Source of the DNA: Actinomycetospora lemnae
GTDB taxonomy: Bacteria > Actinomycetota > Actinomycetes > Mycobacteriales > Pseudonocardiaceae
Length of the DNA stretch: 64,000 nucleotides
Assembly: GCF_028737315.1 (NCBI RefSeq)
Contig: NZ_JAQZAO010000018.1
Location: forward strand, 28,369-92,368
Direction of reading: 5' to 3'
This document shows, one piece after another, positions 27,174 to 35,976 of the stretch. Each line of letters opens with the position of its first letter. The stretch's first letter is position 1. A program made the position numbers and the translations under genes. Below the pieces are notes generated by a model, which was not told where the DNA came from, searched no databases, and worked only from the letters and a program-made list of their open reading frames with translations.

Positions 27174-28154
27174 GTGACCGCGACCGTCGCCCCGCCCTGG
27201 ACCCCCACCGACGCCGTCGGCGAGGCCCTGCACGTCCTGCGGATGAACGGGACGTTCTACTGCGCCTCGGACCTGCGCGGGCCCTTCGGCCTCGTGCTGC
27301 CGCCGACGCCGGGCTGCCTGTGGTTCCACGTCGTGACCTCGGGGACCGCGACGCTCGTCGTGGGCGGCGAGGAGATCACGCTGACGCCGTCGGACGTCGT
27401 GCTCCTGCCCCGGGGCGAGGGCCACGAGCTGCGGTCGGTCGACCCGCCGCCCCGGACCTCGGTGCCGAACGTCATGGACCTGCCGCACACCTGGTACGGG
27501 GACCGCTACGCCACGATCACCCACGGCGGCGACGGCGCGCCCACCACCATGATCTGCGGCGCGGTCCGCCTCGAGCACCCGATGGCCGAGCGGCTCGTGG
27601 AGCTGATGCCCGACGTCGTCCACGTGCCCGTCTCGCCGCTGACCGCGCGCCTGCACGACACCCTGCGCCTCATCGCGCTCGAGGTGGAGGAGACGCGGCC
27701 CGGCGGCGAGGCCGTGATCACCCGGCTCGCCGACGTGCTCGTCGTCCAGATGCTGCGCGCGTGGCTCGCCCACGACCCGACCGCACGCAGCGGCTGGCTC
27801 GGCGCGCTCACCGACCCCGACATCGGCCGCGCGCTCGCCCTCGTCCACGCCGACCCGTCGCGCGACTGGACGGTCGCGGGCCTCGCGCGGGAGCTCGCCC
27901 TCTCGCGCTCGACCTTCGCCGCGCGCTTCACCGCGCTGGTCGGCGAGCCCGTCATGGCCTACGTGACCCGCTGGCGCATGCTCGTCGCCCACGACCGCCT
28001 GCGCGCCGGCGACACCACCGTCGCCGCCGTGGCGTCGGCGATGGGTTACCGGTCGGAGGCGGCGTTCAGCCGGGCCTTCCGCCGTGTCGTGGGGACGCCG
28101 CCCGGTGCCGTGCGGGCGCGGCCGAAGGTCGAGGAGCTGCTGCTCGGGGTGTGA
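27174..28154 (+). CDS. AraC-family regulator with cupin sensor domain
   Basis: 326 residues from GTG 27174. The N-terminal half is an AraC-type cupin (Cupin_6): GPFGLVLPPTPGCLWFHVVTSGTATL, LTPSDVVLLPRGEGHEL, PTTMICGAVRLEHP. The C-terminal 100 residues hold two HTH motifs (WTVAGLARELALSRSTFAARFTALVGEP, and VAAVASAMGYRSEAAFSRAFRRVVGTPP). This group usually activates a divergent oxidoreductase in response to small electrophiles or aldehydes. The neighbouring NmrA gene is the obvious target; the distant reductase at 0.4-0.7 kb shares the putative site. Confidence 0.92.
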   Translation: MTATVAPPWTPTDAVGEALHVLRMNGTFYCASDLRGPFGLVLPPTPGCLWFHVVTSGTATLVVGGEEITLTPSDVVLLPRGEGHELRSVDPPPRTSVPNVMDLPHTWYGDRYATITHGGDGAPTTMICGAVRLEHPMAERLVELMPDVVHVPVSPLTARLHDTLRLIALEVEETRPGGEAVITRLADVLVVQMLRAWLAHDPTARSGWLGALTDPDIGRALALVHADPSRDWTVAGLARELALSRSTFAARFTALVGEPVMAYVTRWRMLVAHDRLRAGDTTVAAVASAMGYRSEAAFSRAFRRVVGTPPGAVRARPKVEELLLGV

Positions 28155-28181
28155 GGTGGTGGTCGCTGATCGCGCGGCTGC

Positions 28182-30797
28182 TCAGGTCGCGGTCATGGGG
28201 CCTGCGGCGGTGACGTGCACCGCGGCGGCGCCGAGCTCGTCGGAGGCGTCGAGGTCGACGTCGGCGGTGATGGCCCAGTCGTGGTCGCCCTCGGGGTCGT
28301 CGAGGACCTGGCGGACGTGCCAGGTCCGCCCGTCGACCGTGAGGCGGAAGAACGCCGGCCCGCGGGCGTCGGGGCCGGTGCCGAGCTCGTCGTACTCGGC
28401 GAAGTAGCCCTCGATCGCGTCGGTCCAGAAGGCCGCGTCCGGGCCGTCCTCCGACAGCGCGGCGAGGTCGGCGGGGGAGCGGCGAGCGAAGAGCTCGACG
28501 CGGCGGAACATCTCGTTGCGCACCAGCACGCGGAACGCGCGCTCGTTGCGGGTGACCGGCGGCGGGCCCTGGTCGACGGGGCGTGCGTCGTCGCCCGCGG
28601 CGTCGAGCGCCGTGCCGTCCCCGCCCGCCCCGGCGAGGTTCTCCCACTCGTCGAGCAGCGACGAGTCCGTCTGGCGCACGAGCTCGCCGAGCCAGGCGAC
28701 GAGGTCGTCGAGGTCCTCGGTCCGGGCGGCCTCGGGGATCGTCTGGCGCAGGGCGCGGAAGGCGTCGGTGAGGTAGCGCAGGACGAGGCCCTCGGAGCGC
28801 GCGATCTTGTAGTACGAGACGTACTCGGTGAAGGTCATGGCGCGCTCGTAGAGGTCGCGGACCACCGACTTCGGCGACAGCTCGTGGTCGGCGACCCACG
28901 GGTGCCCGGCGCGGTAGGACTCGAACGCCGCGCCCAGGAGCTCCTCGAGGGGCTTCGGCCAGGTCACGTCCTCGAGCAGCTCCATGCGCTCGTCGTACTC
29001 GATGCCCTCGGCCTTCATGGCCTGCACGGCCTCGCCGCGGGCCTGGTTCTCCTGGGCCCGCAGGATCTGCTTGGGGTCGTCGAGCGTCGCCTCGACCACC
29101 GAGACCATGTCGAGCGCGTAGGTCGGCGACTCCTTGTCGAGCAGGTCGAAGGCGGCGAGCGCGAACGGCGAGAGCGGCTGGTTGAGGGCGAAGTCGACCT
29201 GCAGGTCGTCGACCAGGCGCACGTCGGGGCACCTCTGGTCCGGGTCGAGCTCCGCTTCGCTTCGTCTCTCCGCGAATGTCTCGATCCGCTCGACGACGTC
29301 GGCCTCGAGGAGACCCCGGTACAGCGCGATCGCGCGCAGGATCAGGCGGCGCTGGGTGGGGCGGTCGGCGTGGTTGTCCTCGAGCAGGTGGCGCATGGCG
29401 GCGAAGAACGGCTGCTCGCGCTGCGCGACCTGCAGCAGCATGGCGGTCGACACCCGGAACTGGCTGGTCAGCGGCTCGGGCTGGGCCTCGATGAGGCGCT
29501 CGAGCGTCTTCTCCGACCACGACACGAAGCCCTCGGGCGGCTTCACCCGCACCACCCGGCGCTGCTTCTTGACGTCGTCGCCGGCCTTCGCGAGGCGCTT
29601 GGCGTTCTCCACCTCGTGCTCGGGTGCCTGCGCGACGACGTAGCCCGCGACGTCGTGGCCGGCGCGTCCGGCGCGGCCCGCGACCTGGTGGAACTCGCGG
29701 GCCCGCAGGTGGCGCACGCGCTGGCCGTCGAACTTCGTCAGCGCGGTGAACAGCACCGTGCGGATGGGGACGTTGATCCCGACGCCGAGGGTGTCGGTGC
29801 CGCAGATGAGCTTGAGCAGCCCGGCCTGGGCGAGCGTCTCCACGAGGCGCCGGTACTTGGGCAGCATGCCGGCGTGGTGCACGCCGATGCCGTGGCGCAC
29901 CAGGCGCGAGAGGGTGCGGCCGAAGCCGGCGGTGAAGCGGAACGCGCCGATGAGCTCGGCGATCTGCTCCTTCTCGGCCTTCGACGACACGTTGAGGCTC
30001 ATCAGCGCCTGGGCCTGCTCGATCGCGGCGGCCTGCGTGGTGTGCACGACGTAGACGGGCGCCTGCTGGCCGGCGAGCAGCTCGGTGATCGTCTCGTGGA
30101 GCGGGGTGCGGGCGTACCGGAACGACAGCGGGACCGGGCGCTCGGTGTGCGCGACGACGGCGGTCTCGCGGCCGGTGCGCCGGGTCAGGTCCTGCTGGAA
30201 GAAGGTGACGTCGCCGAGCGTCGCCGACATGAGCAGGAACTGCGCCTGCGGCAGCTCGAGCAGCGGCACCTGCCACGCCCAGCCGCGCTCGGGGTCGGCG
30301 TAGTAGTGGAACTCGTCGATGACGACCTGGCCGATGTCGGCGGCGCGCCCCTCGCGCAGCGCCCAGTTCGCCAGCACCTCGGCGGTGCAGCAGATGACCG
30401 GCGCCTCGGGGTTCACCGCGGCGTCGCCGGTGAGCATGCCGACCGACGCGTAGCCGAGCTGCGCCCCGAGCGCGAAGAACTTCTCCGAGACCAGCGCCTT
30501 GATCGGCGCGGTGTAGACCGTGCGCTCGCCCCGCGACAGCGCCGAGACGTGCGCACCGAGCGCGACCAGCGACTTCCCCGACCCGGTCGGCGTCGAGAGG
30601 ATGACGTTCGAGCCCGAGACCAGCTCGATGAGCGCCTCGGACTGGGCCGGGTAGAGGTCCAGGCCCCGCTCGGCGGCCCACTCCGCGAACCCTTCGTAGA
30701 TCTCGTCCGGGTCCGCGCCGGGTACGGGCAGGAGCGCCGTCGAGCCGGAGACCGAGCGCAGCGGAGCTCGACCAGGAGAGGTGGTCACGCCCTCCAT
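28182..30797 (-). CDS. DEAD/DEAH-box helicase with DUF3516 C-terminus
   Basis: 871 residues. Superfamily 2 motifs: Q-like YPAQSEAL, Walker A STPTGSGKSLVAL (I), TAPIKALVSEKF (Ia), VVIDEFHYY (DEFH, II), LLMSATLGD (III), IGVHHAGMLPKYR (V region) and HQVAGRAGRAG (VI). The C-terminal 400 residues match DUF3516, found in actinobacterial Ski2-like helicases. The DEFH box and order suggest an RNA helicase of the Ski2/Mtr4 type, probably cytosolic. Two copies of a ~27-bp interspersed repeat lie inside the gene, adding charged inserts near residues 10-17 and 507-519 (AERRSEAELDPD). Confidence 0.9.
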   Translation of the reverse strand: MEGVTTSPGRAPLRSVSGSTALLPVPGADPDEIYEGFAEWAAERGLDLYPAQSEALIELVSGSNVILSTPTGSGKSLVALGAHVSALSRGERTVYTAPIKALVSEKFFALGAQLGYASVGMLTGDAAVNPEAPVICCTAEVLANWALREGRAADIGQVVIDEFHYYADPERGWAWQVPLLELPQAQFLLMSATLGDVTFFQQDLTRRTGRETAVVAHTERPVPLSFRYARTPLHETITELLAGQQAPVYVVHTTQAAAIEQAQALMSLNVSSKAEKEQIAELIGAFRFTAGFGRTLSRLVRHGIGVHHAGMLPKYRRLVETLAQAGLLKLICGTDTLGVGINVPIRTVLFTALTKFDGQRVRHLRAREFHQVAGRAGRAGHDVAGYVVAQAPEHEVENAKRLAKAGDDVKKQRRVVRVKPPEGFVSWSEKTLERLIEAQPEPLTSQFRVSTAMLLQVAQREQPFFAAMRHLLEDNHADRPTQRRLILRAIALYRGLLEADVVERIETFAERRSEAELDPDQRCPDVRLVDDLQVDFALNQPLSPFALAAFDLLDKESPTYALDMVSVVEATLDDPKQILRAQENQARGEAVQAMKAEGIEYDERMELLEDVTWPKPLEELLGAAFESYRAGHPWVADHELSPKSVVRDLYERAMTFTEYVSYYKIARSEGLVLRYLTDAFRALRQTIPEAARTEDLDDLVAWLGELVRQTDSSLLDEWENLAGAGGDGTALDAAGDDARPVDQGPPPVTRNERAFRVLVRNEMFRRVELFARRSPADLAALSEDGPDAAFWTDAIEGYFAEYDELGTGPDARGPAFFRLTVDGRTWHVRQVLDDPEGDHDWAITADVDLDASDELGAAAVHVTAAGPMTAT
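29242..29271 (+). repeat. Interspersed repeat copy A (inside helicase gene)
   Basis: GGGTCGAGCTCCGCTTCGCT followed by TCGTCTCTCC; matches the copies at 30748-30773, 35743-35770 and 51856-51883. It is read in frame by the helicase on the other strand. Confidence 0.75.
30748..30773 (-). repeat. Interspersed repeat copy B (helicase N-terminus)
   Basis: On the minus strand it reads GGTCGAGCTCCGCTGCGCTC then GGTCTC. It codes for residues near 9-17 of the helicase, just before the conserved part. Confidence 0.75.
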
Positions 30798-30900
30798 TGT
30801 CGGCGATCGACGGCGCGGCCCGTCGCACCCGGCGGGTTACGATGCGTCACCACACCGCGGACCCGTCGTTGGGCCGACGGTGGCGAGGAGGGCGACAGCT

Positions 30901-31551
30901 GTGACCCAGGGTTGCGATCCGGCGGCGCCGACGGCGAACCCGCCGCTGGGTCGGCGGGCGGCGACGAAGGCGCGCACCCGGGAGGCGCTGCTCGACGCCG
31001 CGCGCCGGGTGTTCGCCGAGCGCGGGTACGGGCCGGCGTCGGTGGAGGAGATCGCCCGCACCGCGGGGGTGTCGGTCGGCTCGGTCTATGTGCACTTCGC
31101 GAGCAAGGACGCGCTGTTCACCGCGCTCGTCGAGACCCAGACGTCGGCGGACGTCGACACCCGGGCCGCGCTCGTCCAGGACGACCCGAAGGCGACGTTC
31201 GACGCCCTCGACCGGCTGGTCGGCGAGGTGGCCGACTCCCGCGAGGACGCCCTGCTCGACGCCGAGATCTGGCTCTACGCCGTGCGCCACCCCGAGTTCG
31301 TCGGACGGCTCGCCGAGCACGAGGTGCGCCTGGCCCGGTTCGCGAGCGAGCAGCTCTCGCCCAACTGGGAGGGCGTCGACCCGGCCGTGCGCGCGACCGT
31401 GCGCGACGACGAGTTCATCGTCGCCGCCGCGGCGCTGTACCACGGCCTGATCCGCCTGCGCCGCGTCCTCGGCGAGGACGCGGTGCCGGCCGACCTGTTC
31501 AGCCGGGTCCTGCGGTTGATCCTGCGCCTGCCCGACCAGCCGGGGGAGTAG
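30901..31551 (+). CDS. TetR-family regulator
   Basis: 216 residues from GTG 30901, set by GAGGAGGGCG upstream. RTREALLDAARRVFAERGYGPASVEEIARTAGVSVGSVYVHFASKDALFTALVE is a canonical TetR HTH (about 21-74). The remaining domain (LLDAEIWLYAVRHPEFVGRLAEHE) resembles the AcrR-like C-terminal family. It is divergent from the helicase gene by 103 bp and followed by a small membrane protein. The target and ligand are unknown. Confidence 0.9.
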   Translation: MTQGCDPAAPTANPPLGRRAATKARTREALLDAARRVFAERGYGPASVEEIARTAGVSVGSVYVHFASKDALFTALVETQTSADVDTRAALVQDDPKATFDALDRLVGEVADSREDALLDAEIWLYAVRHPEFVGRLAEHEVRLARFASEQLSPNWEGVDPAVRATVRDDEFIVAAAALYHGLIRLRRVLGEDAVPADLFSRVLRLILRLPDQPGE

Positions 31552-31577
31552 CTCCGACGTCCGGGGTACAGGAGCCC

Positions 31578-31970
31578 GTGCGCTCCTCCTCGCGGTCCCG
31601 CGACCTGACCTGGATCCCCCGCCTGCTCGGCCTCGCCACGGCCGGCTACAGCGTGGCGATCATCGCCGACCCCTCGCTGTTCGCGAAGCCCACCGGGCTG
31701 CAGGCCGAGGGCGCGCCGCTGCCGACGGCCACCGCGATCGGGGTGCGCGCGCTCGGCGGCCGGGACCTCGCTTCCGGGCTGGCCATGACGCTGGCGCCCG
31801 CGGGCAAGGCACTGCGGACGGCGATCGCCGTGCGGGTGGGCGCCGACCTCGCCGACCTCGCCGTGCTCGGCACCTCGCTGCCGGGCCCGCGGTACCGCGC
31901 GAAGGCCGCGGGCGTCGCCGCGACGTGGGGCACCCTGTGCGCGCTGAGCTACCTCGCCGCCGGCGACTGA
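31578..31970 (+). CDS. Small membrane protein, DUF4267-like
   Basis: 130 residues from GTG 31578, with AGGAG three bases upstream (tight spacing). Predicted helices at about 14-30 (LLGLATAGYSVAIIADPSLF), 52-75 (ALGGRDLASGLAMTLAP), 80-100 (ALRTAIAVRVGADLADLAVLG) and 110-128. The ALGGRDLA and R.GADLADLAVLG motifs recur in DUF4267-type proteins. No function is known. The last 22 bp overlap the convergent gene at 31949. Confidence 0.7.
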   Translation: MRSSSRSRDLTWIPRLLGLATAGYSVAIIADPSLFAKPTGLQAEGAPLPTATAIGVRALGGRDLASGLAMTLAPAGKALRTAIAVRVGADLADLAVLGTSLPGPRYRAKAAGVAATWGTLCALSYLAAGD

Positions 31971-32218
31971 TCGGCCGCCACCTCGGCCGGCCGCAGGTGG
32001 TAGACACCGGCGGCCGGGGTGAGCGCGTGCAGGTCGTAGACGTGGACGACCTTGGGGCCGTCGTGGAGGTGGGTGTGGGTGACCACCGGGAGCGGCGCGC
32101 CGTGCCGCGCCTCGCGGACCTCCACGCGCCCGTCGAGCGGGCCGCCCACGTAGAGCAGCACCGCGTCCTCGTCGGCGGGGACTCCGCCGAGCGGGGCCGG
32201 GCCGGACGGACTGGTCAT
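31949..32218 (-). CDS. Small conserved hypothetical protein (89 aa)
   Basis: Start ATG 32218 has GGAGG nine bases upstream. The sequence VLLYVGGPLDGRVEVREARHGAPLPVVTHTHLHDGPKVVHVYDLH is a compact beta-rich repeat-like segment that I do not recognise as a named family; similar 90-residue proteins occur in actinobacteria in my memory. High third-position GC and the strong ribosome site support it as a gene. It overlaps the 3' end of the DUF4267-like gene. Confidence 0.6.
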   Translation of the reverse strand: MTSPSGPAPLGGVPADEDAVLLYVGGPLDGRVEVREARHGAPLPVVTHTHLHDGPKVVHVYDLHALTPAAGVYHLRPAEVAADQSPAAR

Positions 32219-32360
32219 GACGGCCTCCTCGGACGGCTCGTGGGCGGGCTCCTCACACGTCGACGCATCCTGCGTCGGACCCAGCGTAGGGATCAACGCC
32301 GTCCGGCGCTGCGTCCCTTCGGAGCAGCTGTGCCTCTCCGGAGGCGGTCGGCGACGGGGG

Positions 32361-33005
32361 GTGACCGTGACGGACGGTGACACCGGTGACGAGGACGCCG
32401 TCCGCGACTGGACCGCGCCCGGCACCGCGCCGCTGGTCGGCGAGATCACGCTGCTGCTCGCCGACGACATCCACCGCACCTGGTCGGCGCTCGACGAGGA
32501 GGCGCCGCCCTTCTGGGCGTTCGCGTGGGTCGGCGGGCAGGCCCTCGCGCGCCACGTCCTCGACCACCCCGACCTCGTGCGCGGACGCCGCGTGCTCGAC
32601 CTCGCCTCGGGCTCGGGGATCGTCGCGATCGCCGCGGCCCTCGCCGGCGCCGAGGCCGTGATCGCCTCCGACACCGATGCCCGGTCCCGTACGGCCGTCG
32701 GGCTCAACGCGGCCGCGAACGGCGTCGACGTGGCGGTGGTCGGCGACGTCCTCGACGGCGACCACGACCTCGACGTGGACGTCGTCCTCGCCGGCGACGT
32801 CTTCTACGAGCAGCCGATGGCACGGCACATGGAGCGCTTCTGCGACGAGGCGAGCGCGGCGGGCGTCGACGTGGTCGTCGGGGATCCGGGTCGCGAGTAC
32901 CTGCCGCGGCGGCGCTGCACGGCCCTGGCCAGCTACGACGTCACCGGTACCGCCGACCTCGAGGGCGGGTCCACGACCCGGACGACGGTCTACCGGTTCA
33001 CCTGA
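32361..33005 (+). CDS. Class I SAM methyltransferase, ETFB-KMT/NNMT-like
   Basis: 214 residues from GTG 32361 (a GTG at 32367 with GGGGGG upstream is an alternative). PPFWAFAWVGGQALARHVLDHP, RVLDLASGSGIVAIAAALAGA (motif I, DxASGSG), ASDTDARS (motif II) and VVLAGDVFYEQPMA match the lysine-methyltransferase/nicotinamide-N-methyltransferase-like clade that includes electron-transfer flavoprotein methyltransferase. The target, if a protein, is unknown. A CGACGCA-TCC-TGCGTCG inverted repeat (32261-32277) lies in the divergent promoter region. Confidence 0.85.
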   Translation: MTVTDGDTGDEDAVRDWTAPGTAPLVGEITLLLADDIHRTWSALDEEAPPFWAFAWVGGQALARHVLDHPDLVRGRRVLDLASGSGIVAIAAALAGAEAVIASDTDARSRTAVGLNAAANGVDVAVVGDVLDGDHDLDVDVVLAGDVFYEQPMARHMERFCDEASAAGVDVVVGDPGREYLPRRRCTALASYDVTGTADLEGGSTTRTTVYRFT

Positions 33006-33067
33006 TCCGCGCCTCTGCTGTAGAAACCGTCCCGACTGACGGTCACAGGTGCTCGGAAGGGGTCGCG

Positions 33068-34042
33068 GTGCGCGCGGTGCAGGTCGTCCGGCTCGACGGG
33101 CCGGAGGCGGTCGAGGTCAACGAGGTCGAGGAGCCGACAGCCGGCGCCGACCAGGTGCTCATCGACGTGGAGGCCGCCGGCGTCGTCTTCCCCGACCTGC
33201 TGCTGACCCGCGGGCAGTACCAGATGCGCCCCGAGCTGCCGTTCCTGCTCGGCAGCGAGGTGGCGGGCACCGTGCGCGAGGCCCCGGACGGCTCCGGCTT
33301 CCGCGCGGGCGACCGGGTGGCCGCGCTGCCGGTGCTCGGCGGCTTCGCCACCACCGTCGCGTGCTCCACCGAGACCGTCTTCCCCCTGCCCGACGGGGTC
33401 TCGTTCGACGTCGGCGCGGGGCTGCCGATGAACTACCTGACCGCGCACTTCGTCCTCGACACGCGGGCCCACCTGCAGCCCGGCGAGACGGTGCTCGTCC
33501 ACGGCGCGGCGGGCGGCGTGGGCGTCGCCTGCATCCAGTTCGCCAAGGCCCGCGGGGCGACGGTGATCGCCGTCGTGTCCTCGGCGGGCAAGGGCGAGGT
33601 GGCGACGGCCGCGGGCGCCGACCACTGGGTGCCGGTCGAGGGCTTCAAGGACGCCGCGAAGGAGCTCACGGGCGGGCAGGGTGTCGACATCGTCGTCGAC
33701 CCGGTCGGCGGCGACCGCTTCACCGACTCGCTGCGCAGCCTCGGCGACGACGGGCGCCTCGCGGTCGTCGGGTTCACCGCCGGCGACATCCCGACGGTCA
33801 AGGTCAACCGCCTGCTGCTGAACAACACCTCGGTGGTCGGCGCGGGCTGGGGCGCCTACGCGTCGAAGCGACCGGGGTTCATGCACCGGCAGTGGGACGC
33901 GATCCGCGACGACGTCGCGAACGGCCGGCTCGCCCCGCCGATCAGCGCGACCTACCCGCTGGCCGAGGCCGCGTCCGCGATCGGCGAGCTCGCCGAGCGC
34001 CGCGTCACGGGCAAGGTCGTCATCCACCCCAGGGAGCACTGA
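33068..34042 (+). CDS. Quinone oxidoreductase-like NADPH reductase (MDR superfamily)
   Basis: 324 residues from GTG 33068, preceded by GGAAGGGG. MDR motifs: GADQVLIDVEAAGVVFPDLLLTRGQYQ, FLLGSEVAGTVREAP, LVHGAAGGVGVACIQFAKARGATVIAVV (NADPH Rossmann motif) and GVDIVVDPVGGDRFTDSLR. There is no structural zinc loop, as in QOR/enoyl reductase-like members. It probably reduces quinones or enones with NADPH. It is followed three bases later by an alpha/beta hydrolase, so the two form an operon. Confidence 0.92.
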   Translation: MRAVQVVRLDGPEAVEVNEVEEPTAGADQVLIDVEAAGVVFPDLLLTRGQYQMRPELPFLLGSEVAGTVREAPDGSGFRAGDRVAALPVLGGFATTVACSTETVFPLPDGVSFDVGAGLPMNYLTAHFVLDTRAHLQPGETVLVHGAAGGVGVACIQFAKARGATVIAVVSSAGKGEVATAAGADHWVPVEGFKDAAKELTGGQGVDIVVDPVGGDRFTDSLRSLGDDGRLAVVGFTAGDIPTVKVNRLLLNNTSVVGAGWGAYASKRPGFMHRQWDAIRDDVANGRLAPPISATYPLAEAASAIGELAERRVTGKVVIHPREH

Positions 34043-34045
34043 CCC

Positions 34046-34837
34046 GTGGACCTCGCGCACACGCGCACCGGCACCGGCGAGCCCGTCCTGCTCCTGCACG
34101 GCATCACGCACCGGCGCCAGGGCTGGGACCGCGTCGTGCCGCTGCTCGCCGGCGAGCGCGAGCTGTGGGCCATCGACCTGCCCGACCACGGCGAGTCGCC
34201 CGACCTGCCCGGCGACTACCGCGGCGACATCGCCCCGCTCGCCGACGCCGTCGAGGCGTTCAGCCGCACCCAGGGCCTGGAGCGTCCCCACGTCGTCGGC
34301 AACTCGATGGGCGGGCTGGTCGCGCTCGAGCTCGCGGCGCGGGGATCGGTCCGGTCGGCGACGGCGCTCTCACCGGCGGGCTTCTGGTCGCCGCTGGAGC
34401 GCGGCTACGCCCGGGCGATCCTCGGCGGGGCGCACGCCGCGCTGGCGCTGATCCCGTCGGCGCGACTCGAGCGCATGCTCGGCACGCCCGTGCTGCGCAC
34501 CGCGCTCGTCGGGCTGCTCCTGGCGCACCCGTCACGCATCGACCCCGCCGAGATCGGCGCGGACCTGCACGGCCTGAGCCACCCGCGCAGGTCGTTCGCG
34601 ACGATGCTCTCCCACCTCGACACGTGGGTGCCGCCGGCTCGGTCGTCGGTGCCCACCACGGTCGGCTGGGGCTCGCGCGACTTCCTGCTGCCGCGCTGGC
34701 AGTCCGGGCGCCTGCGTCGCGCGCTGCCCGACGCCTCGGTCTACATCCTGCCGGGCTGTGGGCACGTCCCGATGGGCGACGACCCGGCGCTCGTCGCCGA
34801 CCTCGTCCTCGCCTCGACCCGCCCGCGGCCGGCCTGA
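34046..34837 (+). CDS. Alpha/beta hydrolase
   Basis: 263 residues from GTG 34046, with AGGGAG upstream. LLLHGITHRRQGWD carries the oxyanion hole, VVGNSMGGLVALE the nucleophile (GNSMGG), VGWGSRDFLLP an acidic residue and PGCGHVPMGDDP the catalytic His. It resembles haloperoxidase/esterase-like members. The gene overlaps the start of the downstream kinase-like gene by four bases if CTG 34834 is the real start. The substrate is unknown. Confidence 0.88.
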   Translation: MDLAHTRTGTGEPVLLLHGITHRRQGWDRVVPLLAGERELWAIDLPDHGESPDLPGDYRGDIAPLADAVEAFSRTQGLERPHVVGNSMGGLVALELAARGSVRSATALSPAGFWSPLERGYARAILGGAHAALALIPSARLERMLGTPVLRTALVGLLLAHPSRIDPAEIGADLHGLSHPRRSFATMLSHLDTWVPPARSSVPTTVGWGSRDFLLPRWQSGRLRRALPDASVYILPGCGHVPMGDDPALVADLVLASTRPRPA

Positions 34838-35721
34838 CCCCCACCCTGTACCTGACCCGCGGCCTGCCGGCCTCGGGGAAGTCGACCTGGGCGCGGGCGC
34901 TCGTCGCGGCGCGGCGGCCGGGCTCGATCCTGCGGGTCAACCGCGACGACCTGCGCCGCAGCATGGTCGACCCCGCCTACGCGGCGCCGGTCGACGCCGT
35001 GGAGCGGCGCATCTCCGCGGCGGAGTGGCGCCTCGTCCGGGGGGCGCTGCTCGACGGCGTGGACGTCGTCGTCGACGCGACCAACCTGCGCGCCGGGCCG
35101 GCGCGGCGCTGGCTCGCGCTGGCCGCGGCGTGCGGCGCGGACGTGCACGTGGAGGACGTGGTCGCCGACCTCGAGGAGTGCGTGCGCCGCGACGCCGCCC
35201 GCCCCGCCGTCGAGCGCGTGGGGGAGGAGCACCTGCGCGACCTCGCCGCCCGCTTCCTCGACCCCGCGACCGGCCGCCCGGCGCCGCTCGAGGAGCCGGC
35301 GCGCCTGTCCTCGGCCGGCGGCGCGCCGTACCGGCCGGTGCCCGGCACGCCGCCCGCGGTGCTCGTCGTGGTCGAGGGCATCACCGACCCCGACGGCGAG
35401 CCGGTCGACGCCGCCGTCGCGGTGGTGCGCGCGCTCGCGGAGGCCGGGCACCGCGTCATCGCCTGCTCTCCGCGCCCCGAGGAGGACCGCGCCGTCGTCG
35501 CGTCCTGGCTCGCCCGTCACGTCGCGGTGGCGGTCGAGGCGCTCCTGCTGCGGCCGGTGCGGGACCGGCGGGCCGACGGGACCGCGCTGCTCGCCCTGTT
35601 CGACGCCCACGTGCGCGACCGCTACACGGTGACCGCCGTCGTCGAGGGCCGCCCGCGCGCCGCCCGGGTCTGGGCCGGGGTCGGGCTCGCGGTCGTCGGG
35701 GTCGCGCCCGGCGAGGGCTGA
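34834..35721 (+). CDS. Polynucleotide-kinase-like P-loop protein with degenerate HAD domain
   Basis: About 295 residues. No ATG, GTG or TTG occurs in frame near the 5' end; CTG 34834 (overlapping the previous TGA) is the likely start. TLYLTRGLPASGKSTWARALV is a Walker A of the AAA_33/T4 Pnkp kinase group, followed by RVNRDDLRRSMVD and VVVDATNLRAG. The C-terminal 125 residues match the phosphatase domain of T4 polynucleotide kinase, but the DxDGT nucleophile motif reads VVVEGITD, the SGR motif is CSPR, and the usual FDDR is VVEGR. The phosphatase is therefore probably inactive, while the kinase looks intact. The role may be RNA or nucleotide phosphorylation. Confidence 0.75.
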   Translation: MTPTLYLTRGLPASGKSTWARALVAARRPGSILRVNRDDLRRSMVDPAYAAPVDAVERRISAAEWRLVRGALLDGVDVVVDATNLRAGPARRWLALAAACGADVHVEDVVADLEECVRRDAARPAVERVGEEHLRDLAARFLDPATGRPAPLEEPARLSSAGGAPYRPVPGTPPAVLVVVEGITDPDGEPVDAAVAVVRALAEAGHRVIACSPRPEEDRAVVASWLARHVAVAVEALLLRPVRDRRADGTALLALFDAHVRDRYTVTAVVEGRPRAARVWAGVGLAVVGVAPGEG

Positions 35722-35742
35722 CGCACGGGGACGCACGCCATC

Positions 35743-35770
35743 GGGTCGAGCTCCGCTTCGCTCCGTCTCC
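35743..35770 (+). repeat. Interspersed repeat copy C (intergenic)
   Basis: GGGTCGAGCTCCGCTTCGCT followed by CCGTCTCC; 21 bp after the kinase-like stop and 23 bp before the 57-residue gene. It is the only copy outside a gene in this window. Confidence 0.8.
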
Positions 35771-35793
35771 CATGGTCGTGCCAGCATGTCTCC

Positions 35794-35967
35794 GTGGCCC
35801 ACGAGAACGAGTGGTACTACTGCCTCAAGCACCACCGGGTGGAGCCGTGGGACGGCTGCCGCGCGGCGGACCGCCTCGGCCCGTACCCCGACAAGGAGAC
35901 CGCCGAGCACGCGCTGGAGATCGCACGGCAGCGCACCGAGGCGGCGGACGAGTACGACGAGAGCTGA
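35794..35967 (+). CDS. 57-residue conserved small protein, SPOR-like
   Basis: From GTG 35794 to TGA 35967: VAHENEWYYCLKHHRVEPW, then GCRAADRLGPYPDKETAEHAL and an acidic tail. WYYCLKHHRVE and RLGPYPDKETAEHALE recall the strand-helix of SPOR-domain-like proteins common as short actinobacterial hypotheticals. There is no strong ribosome site (weak AGCATG region). The composition and conserved pattern support it as a real gene. It is convergent with the IclR gene, which ends 9 bp downstream. Confidence 0.65.
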   Translation: MAHENEWYYCLKHHRVEPWDGCRAADRLGPYPDKETAEHALEIARQRTEAADEYDES

Positions 35968-35976
35968 CGGTCGGAG

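Noticed and set aside
30748..30773. Terminal inverted repeats of a mobile element
   Set aside because: Copies A and B are inverted, but the sequence between is an intact helicase with no transposase.
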